From DATBSL01 sp964561785 (GTDB lineage: Bacteria; Acidobacteriota; Vicinamibacteria; Fen-336): 64,000 nt of DNA. The notes beneath the pieces are model-generated. The model saw only the letters and a list, made by a program, of their open reading frames with translations. It did not search any database and had not been told where the DNA came from. Within the stretch, counting starts at the first letter, position 1, and each line of letters opens with the position of its first letter. The position numbers and the translations under genes are program-made. Positions 59,224 to 64,000 of this stretch are shown here, piece by piece. Location: NCBI GenBank assembly GCA_964561785.1, contig CAZLRF010000024.1, forward strand, positions 12,651-76,650. The letters are read 5' to 3'.

Positions 59224-60830
59224 GGCCGTTCCAGACTCTCCCGCGAGCCCATCGTACCGCGGGGCGCCCTCGCCTGCTCACCCCCCGCCTCCCCCGGTAC
59301 CGGCAGCGACAGCGTGAACGTGCTCCCTTCCCCCGGCGCGCTCACCACCTCGACGTGGCCGCGGTGGGCGTCGACGATGTGCTGGACCAGGGCGAGGCCG
59401 AGCCCGCTGCCCTTCGTCGTGTGGACGAGGCTCGACTCCACCCGGTAGAACTTCTCGAAGATGCGCCGCTGCTCCGCCCGCGGGATCCCGATCCCCCGGT
59501 CGGCCACCGACACCTTCACCCGCTCGCCCTCCCGGCGCACCGACACCTTGACGCGCTTCTCGTCCGGGCTGTACTTGATCGCGTTGTTGAGCAGGTTGAT
59601 GAGCGCCTGCGACATCGCCTCGGGATCGAGGTCGAGGTCGGGGAGGTCCTCCGCCACGTCGAGGTCGAGCACGAACCCCTGCTGCTCGATCGGGAAGCGG
59701 TAGGCGTCGACCACGTCGCGGACGACCGCGGCGAGGTCGGAGCGCACGAGGCGGTACTCCTTGCGCCCCGCCTCGATCCGCGAGAAGTCCAGGATGTTGT
59801 TGATGAGCTGGGTGAGCCGCCGGCTCTCCTTGTTGATGATCCGGTGGTACTGCGTCTTCTTCTCCTCGGTCGGCACCCGCCCGAGCTCGAGCGTCTCCGC
59901 GAAGAGCCGGATGAGGGCGAGCGGGGTCTTGAGCTCGTGGCTCACGTTGGCGACGAAGTCGCTCTTGAGGCGGGAGAGCCGGAGCTCGCGCCGCACGTTC
60001 GCGAACACCAGAAAGAGGCCGGCGAGCAGGATCAGGTCGATGAACCCGATGAGGGCGGTCTTGGTCACCGCGAGCCGGCGGACCTCCTCCGCGATCGAGC
60101 GGTCGCGGTAGCGCAGCTGCAGGCGGACCCCCTCGAAGGAGGGCGCGCTCATCACCCGCTCGACCTCGAAGCGCTCGTCGCTGCGGCTGCGGGCGTTCTC
60201 GTAGAGGACGCCGCCCCCCGGGTCGCTGACCCGCACCACCCACGCCCCGTCGGGGTTGACGAACTCGGTCTCGAAGAACTCCTGGACGATCCGGCGGTGG
60301 GCGTAGCCGGGGGCGAAGCGGAAGCGCACCACCCCGAGCTCCTCCCCGCTCACCGTCGTGAGGGGCACCCAGTCCTCGGTCTCGCGCGACACGGAGGGGC
60401 GCCGGCCGCCGAGCGCCTCGGTGAGGGCCCGCATCTCGTCGCTCGGGACGGCGGCGACCCCGTCCACGCGGGCCTTCGACCACGCCTCGAGCCGCAGGGA
60501 CTCGAACTTGACCTCCCCGAGGCCCGCCTCCTCGAGCGCGGCGCGCACGCGGGACGGCCGCCCCTCGAGCAGCCGCTCGGGACCGACCGCCCGCGCCGCT
60601 TCGAGGGCGCGGCGGCGCGCCGTCTGCTCGAGGTTCTGCTCGGCGTAGTAGAGCAGCTGCTCGGCCTGGCGCAGGAGGCTCGCCTTGAGGTTCTCCGCCT
60701 GCTTCGGGACGGCGTTGAAGGAGAGCGCGGACAGCGCGATCGACGGCAGGAGCACCGCGCCGAGGAAGATCGAGACGATGCGCCCCCGGCTGTCGGAGAC
60801 GGCGGCGAGCCGCTTCTGAATGTCCGTCAT
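59220..60830 (-). CDS. PhoR-like sensor histidine kinase
   Basis: 536 aa from ATG 60830 (GTG 60851 also possible). Membrane helices at about 20-45 (IVSIFLGAVLLPSIALSALS) and near 258-280 (ALIGFIDLILLAGLFLVFAN) enclose a periplasmic sensor of about 210 residues. The kinase has an H box (FVANVSHELKTPLALIRL), N box (ALINLLNNAIKYSPDEK), G1 (VADRGIGIPRAEQRRIF) and G2 (TKGSGLGLALVQHIV). It autophosphorylates on His and passes phosphate to the regulator that follows. The signal is unknown; no known sensory fold stands out in the periplasmic part. Confidence 0.92.
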   Translation of the reverse strand: MTDIQKRLAAVSDSRGRIVSIFLGAVLLPSIALSALSFNAVPKQAENLKASLLRQAEQLLYYAEQNLEQTARRRALEAARAVGPERLLEGRPSRVRAALEEAGLGEVKFESLRLEAWSKARVDGVAAVPSDEMRALTEALGGRRPSVSRETEDWVPLTTVSGEELGVVRFRFAPGYAHRRIVQEFFETEFVNPDGAWVVRVSDPGGGVLYENARSRSDERFEVERVMSAPSFEGVRLQLRYRDRSIAEEVRRLAVTKTALIGFIDLILLAGLFLVFANVRRELRLSRLKSDFVANVSHELKTPLALIRLFAETLELGRVPTEEKKTQYHRIINKESRRLTQLINNILDFSRIEAGRKEYRLVRSDLAAVVRDVVDAYRFPIEQQGFVLDLDVAEDLPDLDLDPEAMSQALINLLNNAIKYSPDEKRVKVSVRREGERVKVSVADRGIGIPRAEQRRIFEKFYRVESSLVHTTKGSGLGLALVQHIVDAHRGHVEVVSAPGEGSTFTLSLPVPGEAGGEQARAPRGTMGSRESLERP

Positions 60831-60909
60831 GAGCCTCGACGAGCGTACCACCGGGGAAGCCTCACCGCCTTCGCGGGTCGAGCCCCCCGGTGAAACGATG
60901 TGACCGGAT

Positions 60910-60915
60910 TATGAT
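60910..60915 (+). promoter_or_regulatory. -10 box six bases before smpB start
   Basis: TATGAT is one base from consensus and ends 6 bases before the ATG at 60922, implying a leaderless smpB mRNA. No purine-rich ribosome binding site is present. Confidence 0.4.
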
Positions 60916-60921
60916 GGCCCG

Positions 60922-61389
60922 ATGGCCAGGGTCGACCCCGGCGAGCGGGTGCTCGCCACGAACCGCAAGGCGCTCCACCACTACGAGGTCCTCGAGCGGG
61001 CCGAGGCGGGGATCGTCCTCGCGGGCACGGAGGTGAAGTCCATCCGCGAGGGCGGGCTCAACTTCTCCGACTCCTACGTGGACTTCCGCGGGGGCGAGAT
61101 GTTCCTGGTCGGGTGCCGGGTCGCCCCCTACAGCCACGGCAACATCATGAACCGCCCCCCCGAGCGCGACCGCAAGCTCCTCCTCCGCAAGCGCGAGATC
61201 CTGAAGATGGGCGGGCGGGTCACCGAGCGCGGCCTGACCATCGTCCCCCTGCGCGTCTACCTCAAGAACGGCCGGGTCAAGCTCGAGATCGGCCTCGCCC
61301 GCGGCAAGCACGCCCACGACAAGCGCGAGGCGATCAAGAAGAAGGACCAGGAGCGCGAGGCGAGGCAGGCTCTCGGACGGAGAGGCTGA
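60922..61389 (+). CDS. smpB: SsrA-binding protein SmpB
   Basis: 155 aa. LATNRKALHHYEVLERAEAG, IVLAGTEVKSIREGGLNFSD, APYSHGNIMNRPPERDRKLL and RGKHAHDKREAIKKKDQERE are the SmpB signature, with the basic tail that enters the ribosomal A site. With tmRNA it rescues stalled ribosomes. No tmRNA gene is recognisable on either side. The promoter sits so close to the ATG that translation is probably leaderless. Confidence 0.95.
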   Translation: MARVDPGERVLATNRKALHHYEVLERAEAGIVLAGTEVKSIREGGLNFSDSYVDFRGGEMFLVGCRVAPYSHGNIMNRPPERDRKLLLRKREILKMGGRVTERGLTIVPLRVYLKNGRVKLEIGLARGKHAHDKREAIKKKDQEREARQALGRRG

Positions 61390-61601
61390 AGCGACCCGGG
61401 GGTGCTCGAGGGGGCGAAGCCCCCTCGTCTCAGAGGAAGCCTGGCGAAGCCGTGGGCGTTGGTGGTGGCTTCGTCCCCGGGCGCTGCTCACCCTCGGGAT
61501 CCCCAGCGAGCGGGATCCCGAGGGACCTCGAAGCCCCGAGGAAGGCCGGCCTCCCTCCTTCGTAGAGGAGCGCCCCGGGGACGAAGCCACCCAAGAAGGT
61601 C

Positions 61602-61635
61602 TACGGCCTCTCCCAGCTTCCTTTGAGTTGGGGGG
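61602..61635 (+). repeat. 34-base direct repeat, left copy at the gap
   Basis: Starts TACGGCCTCTCCCAGCTTCC and ends in a G run. The identical 34 bases occur again at 61723-61756, just right of the N gap. Two exact copies flanking a gap suggest the same stretch was assembled twice. Confidence 0.7.
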
Positions 61636-61712
61636 GGGGGGGGGGGGGGGGGGGGCGGGGCGGGCGCGCGGCGGCGGCGGCGAAGCAAGCCGCGCCGCCC
61701 CCCCCCCCCCCC

Positions 61713-61722
61713 NNNNNNNNNN
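61713..61722. other. Assembly gap (10 N)
   Basis: Ten Ns. To the left lie a 26-base G run (61630-61655) and a 15-base C run (61698-61712), both typical of low-quality or no-signal reads. Sequence from about 61630 to 61722 should not be trusted. Confidence 0.95.
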
Positions 61723-61756
61723 TACGGCCTCTCCCAGCTTCCTTTGAGTTGGGGGG
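61723..61756 (+). repeat. 34-base direct repeat, right copy at the gap
   Basis: Identical to 61602-61635. The right copy continues into the genuine GGGGGGTGC hairpin, so it is probably the true location. Confidence 0.7.
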
Positions 61757-61788
61757 TGCTTCGCACCCCCCAAGCCCCCCGTTGCCGC

Positions 61789-62553
61789 CTAGTACAAGAG
61801 CAACCCCCCGTCCACCCCCACCACCGCCCCGTTGACGAAGGACGCGAGGTCGGAGGCCAGGAAGAGGTACACCGCCGCGACCTCGTCGGGCGTGCCCAGC
61901 CGCCGCGCGGGGATCCGCGCGAGCGTCGCCTCGAGCTCGTCCGGCGGCACCGTGCGGACCGTCTCGGAGTCGATGAGCCCCGGGGCCACCGCGTTGGCGG
62001 TGATCCCCTTCGGCCCGAGCTCGCGGGCCCACGTGCGCGTCATCCCGACGATCCCGGCCTTGGCCGCGGCGTAGGCGGTGAGCCCGCGCGCGCCGAGGCG
62101 GGTCGAGCTCGACGCCGCGGAGAGGATCCGCCCGCGGCCCTGCTTCAGCATGTGCGGCACCGCGGCCCGCGCGCACACCATCGCCCCGCGCAGGTTCACG
62201 TCGAGGACCTCCTGGAAGTCCTCGTCGGAGAGGTCGTCGAGGGGGTCCTCCTTCAGGAGGCCCGCGTTGTTCACGAGGACGTCGAGCCGGCCCCACTCCT
62301 CGACCACCTGGTCGAAGGTGCGCTCGACCGCGAAGGCGTCGGTCACGTCGTTCGTGAACGGCAGCGCCTCGCCCCCCTCGACGCCGATCTGCTCGGCGGT
62401 GTGGGTCACCCCCGCCGCGTCCCGGTCGACGAGCGCCACCTGCGCCCCCGCCCGGGCGAGCACCCGCGCGGTGGCGGCCCCGATGCCGCGACCGGCTCCG
62501 GTGACGACGGCCACACGGCCGTCGAGCGAGAGGACGTTCGGGATCTCGGGCAT
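61789..62553 (-). CDS. Short-chain dehydrogenase/reductase (FabG-like)
   Basis: 254 aa. Cofactor site AVVTGAGRGIGAATARVLAR, VDRDAAGV, NNAGLLKEDPLDDL, catalytic Ser in SAASSSTRLGARG, and YAAAKAGIVGMTR with Tyr and Lys. The C-terminus has FVNGAVVGVDGGLLL. The Asp after the second strand favours NAD(H). It may be a 3-oxoacyl-ACP reductase or a dehydrogenase of another alcohol; sequence alone cannot decide. It is a single gene, divergent from the Sel1 gene. Confidence 0.9.
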   Translation of the reverse strand: MPEIPNVLSLDGRVAVVTGAGRGIGAATARVLARAGAQVALVDRDAAGVTHTAEQIGVEGGEALPFTNDVTDAFAVERTFDQVVEEWGRLDVLVNNAGLLKEDPLDDLSDEDFQEVLDVNLRGAMVCARAAVPHMLKQGRGRILSAASSSTRLGARGLTAYAAAKAGIVGMTRTWARELGPKGITANAVAPGLIDSETVRTVPPDELEATLARIPARRLGTPDEVAAVYLFLASDLASFVNGAVVGVDGGLLLY

Positions 62554-62569
62554 GGGGGGAGAAAGCTAG

Positions 62570-62575
62570 TACACT
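62570..62575 (+). promoter_or_regulatory. -10 box of the Sel1-repeat gene
   Basis: TACACT lies 26 bases before the ATG at 62602, with AAGGAGG between them, so this gene has a normal leader. Confidence 0.4.
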
Positions 62576-62601
62576 CGAACCGCCGTCGCAAGGAGGCCGA
62601 C

Positions 62602-64000
62602 ATGCCCGCTCTCGCCCTGCTGGCCCTCGCCGCCCTGCCCCTCGCCCAGGCGCCGGGGCCCGCCGCGGAGGCCGAGGCCCTCAAGAAGTCCTGCGACAAG
62701 GGCGCGGCCGCGGACTGCCTCCGCCTCGCGGGCCTGCACGCGCGAGGCGAGGGCGTGCCCCGCAACGCGGAGAAGGCCGCCTCGTTCCTGAAGAAGGCGT
62801 GCGACCTCGGCGAGGCCGCGGCCTGCCTCGACCTCGCGGCCGCCACGCGCGCGGGGGAGGGCACGAAGAAGGACCCGCAGAAGGCCTCGACCCTCTACCA
62901 GAAGGCGTGCGACGGCGGCGCGCCGAAGGCCTGCGCCGAGCTGGCCGGGATGCTCGAGGGGGGGACGGAGGTCGAGAAGCACCTCGGCCGGGCGGCGGAG
63001 CTGCACGGCCGGGCCTGCGAGGGCGGCATGGCCCCCTCCTGCGGGCGCCTCGCCCTCATGTACGAAGACGGCTCGCCGATGCCGCGCGACCTCGCGAAGG
63101 CGGCGGGCCTGTTCGACAAGGGGTGCCAGGGCGGCGACGCCGAGAGCTGCGGCCGTCTCGCGGCGATGGTCCGCGACGGCCGCGGCGTCCCCCGCGACCC
63201 CGCCCGCGCCGTCAACCTCGCCCGCCGCGGCTGCGAGGCCGGCCTCCCCCTCGCGTGCGTCGCCGTGGCCCGCGCCCTCCAGAAGGGCGAGGGCGCCGCG
63301 GCCGACCCCGCCCAGGCCTTCGCCCTCTTCACGAAGGGCTGCGACGGGGGCGAGGCGCAGGGCTGCCTCGGCCAGGGCGAGATGGTGCGCGACGGCGCGG
63401 GCGGAGCGATGCGCGACCCGGCGAAGGCGGCCGCTCTCTTCCGCCGCGCCTGCGACGGCCGGGCGGGCGCCGGCTGCTACGAGCTCGGCCTCGCCGCGGC
63501 CCGCGGCCGCGGCGTCGCCGCCGACCTCGCCCAGGCCACGTCCCTCTTCCGCGACGCCTGCACCCACGGCGACCCGCGCGGCTGCACCACGCTCGGCCAG
63601 CTCTTCCTGAGCGGCCGGGGCGTCGTCCGCGACCTCAACCGCGCCGCCGCCCTCTTCGACGAGGCCTGCGGCAAAGGCGACGTCCCCGGCTGCAGCGCCC
63701 ACGCGGCCATGCTCGAGAAGGGCGAGACCATCCCCCGCGACCTCGCGCGGGCCCGCGCCCTCTACGAGCGCACCTGCAAGGCCGGCGTCGCCGCCGACTG
63801 CTACGACCTCGCCCGGCTCCTCCCTCAGACCGCAGCAGAGAGGACCCGCGTCTTCGAGCTCAAGACGAAGGCGTGCGACGGCAACGTCGCCGTGGCCTGC
63901 CACGAGGTCGGCCAGGCGTGGGAGCTCGGGCGCGAGCCCCTGAAGGCGCTGCCCTACTACCAGAAGGCCTGCACCGCCGGCCACGCCCCGGCCTGCGAGA
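62602..64000 (+). CDS. Cysteine-rich Sel1-repeat protein (3' end beyond window)
   Basis: At least 466 residues, still open at the window end. ATG 62602 has AAGGAGG upstream. A short signal peptide (ALALLALAALPLAQA) is followed by more than ten Sel1-like repeats of about 36 residues, each with Cys residues in fixed places, for example KKACDLGEAAACLDLAAA and KGCQGGDAESCGRLAAM. Paired cysteines are the mark of the secreted Hcp-type Sel1 family, where each repeat is closed by a disulfide. These are protein-binding solenoids rather than enzymes. The partner is unknown. Confidence 0.88.
   Translation, partial: MPALALLALAALPLAQAPGPAAEAEALKKSCDKGAAADCLRLAGLHARGEGVPRNAEKAASFLKKACDLGEAAACLDLAAATRAGEGTKKDPQKASTLYQKACDGGAPKACAELAGMLEGGTEVEKHLGRAAELHGRACEGGMAPSCGRLALMYEDGSPMPRDLAKAAGLFDKGCQGGDAESCGRLAAMVRDGRGVPRDPARAVNLARRGCEAGLPLACVAVARALQKGEGAAADPAQAFALFTKGCDGGEAQGCLGQGEMVRDGAGGAMRDPAKAAALFRRACDGRAGAGCYELGLAAARGRGVAADLAQATSLFRDACTHGDPRGCTTLGQLFLSGRGVVRDLNRAAALFDEACGKGDVPGCSAHAAMLEKGETIPRDLARARALYERTCKAGVAADCYDLARLLPQTAAERTRVFELKTKACDGNVAVACHEVGQAWELGREPLKALPYYQKACTAGHAPACE

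Larger units (their letters stand above)
61403..61777. repeat. Nested palindromic intergenic element
   Basis: Three hairpins and an inverted arm pair are arranged symmetrically. Left hairpin: 61408-61415 with 61419-61426 (8 bp, GAA loop). Centre: 61491-61503 with 61512-61524 (13 bp, 8-base loop). Right hairpin: 61751-61759 with 61763-61771 (9 bp, TTC loop). The arms 61464-61485 and 61569-61592 are inverted copies that differ by one G, and sequence outside them (AGGAAGC...GCCGT) also matches in inverted form. The right part is disturbed by the assembly gap. It resembles REP/BIME-type or small mobile palindromic elements. Confidence 0.6.

Noticed and set aside
60831..61788. tmRNA gene next to smpB
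   Set aside because: No tRNA-Ala-like ends or tag-peptide frame could be found on either side of smpB.
61488..62296. Minus-strand frames crossing the N gap
   Set aside because: They contain X residues and poly-Gly/Pro from homopolymer runs and overlap the SDR gene.
62566..63984. 472-residue minus-strand frame
   Set aside because: Antisense to the Sel1-repeat gene. Its periodicity is only the mirror of the Sel1 repeats.

Overview
This is a very GC-rich bacterial metagenome-type contig. It carries a 10-base N gap with poly-G and poly-C edges, so it is an assembled scaffold. Genes are densely packed with many ATGA/GTGA overlaps and frequent GTG/TTG starts. The combination of a futalosine menaquinone operon, outer-membrane lipoproteins and secretins, LolA, a GAF-domain PilB, NamZ-type wall recycling and an RHS/DUF4265 cassette points to a diderm such as Acidobacteriota (Thermoanaerobaculia-like). 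Myxococcota cannot be excluded. The taxonomy is inference; there is no rRNA gene in the window.

Layout. 1-8.7 kb: initiator tRNA, cytochrome c, a CadC-type regulator, a RapA/SNF2-type helicase, an FKBP lipoprotein, a broken MFS transporter, MgtE, and small Zn-ribbon and histone-H1-like proteins. 8.7-13.0 kb (minus): a WYL regulator, QueF, proline dehydrogenase and two Zn alcohol dehydrogenases in one overlapping operon. 13.1-20.2 kb (plus): Zn-ribbon protein, pyrimidine phosphorylase, CNT nucleoside transporter, purine nucleoside phosphorylase and cytidine deaminase (nucleoside salvage), then a YhhN protein, a cysteine-desulfurase-like enzyme and an exported methyltransferase. 21-31 kb: GAF-PilB ATPase, Na+/solute symporter, a three-gene wall-recycling operon (GHL10, AmiE-like, NamZ), LolA and a first secretin. 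31-36 kb: CBS/CorC protein, then lpd, E2 and lipB. 36-43 kb (minus): mqnE, mqnA, mqnC, an amidohydrolase that is probably the aminodeoxyfutalosine deaminase, a UbiA prenyltransferase, ubiE/menG and a GAF protein.

44-48 kb is an accessory island, visibly more A/T-rich in parts. It holds an N-terminally truncated RHS protein ending in an HNH nuclease toxin domain, two DUF4265 proteins flanking it, a frameshifted Calx-beta protein and a remnant of an exported protein. 48.2-58.4 kb (minus) is one long type IV pilus / type II secretion hybrid operon: gspF/pilC, gspE/pilB, pilM, pilN, pilO, two pseudopilins, a secretin with a cohesin-like tail, an Ig-like lipoprotein, a lytic transglycosylase and a third pseudopilin. 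58.5-64 kb: a PhoP/PhoR-like two-component pair, smpB, a nested palindromic intergenic element with the assembly gap, an SDR oxidoreductase and a Sel1-repeat protein cut by the window end.

How they fit: the operons point to a respiring cell with menaquinone and c-type cytochrome, lipoylated dehydrogenase complexes, nucleoside and peptidoglycan scavenging, and at least one complete pilus or secretion machine. The least ordinary parts are the RHS/DUF4265 island, the hybrid secretion operon with its cohesin-tailed secretin, the extended futalosine operon, and the palindromic element after smpB.
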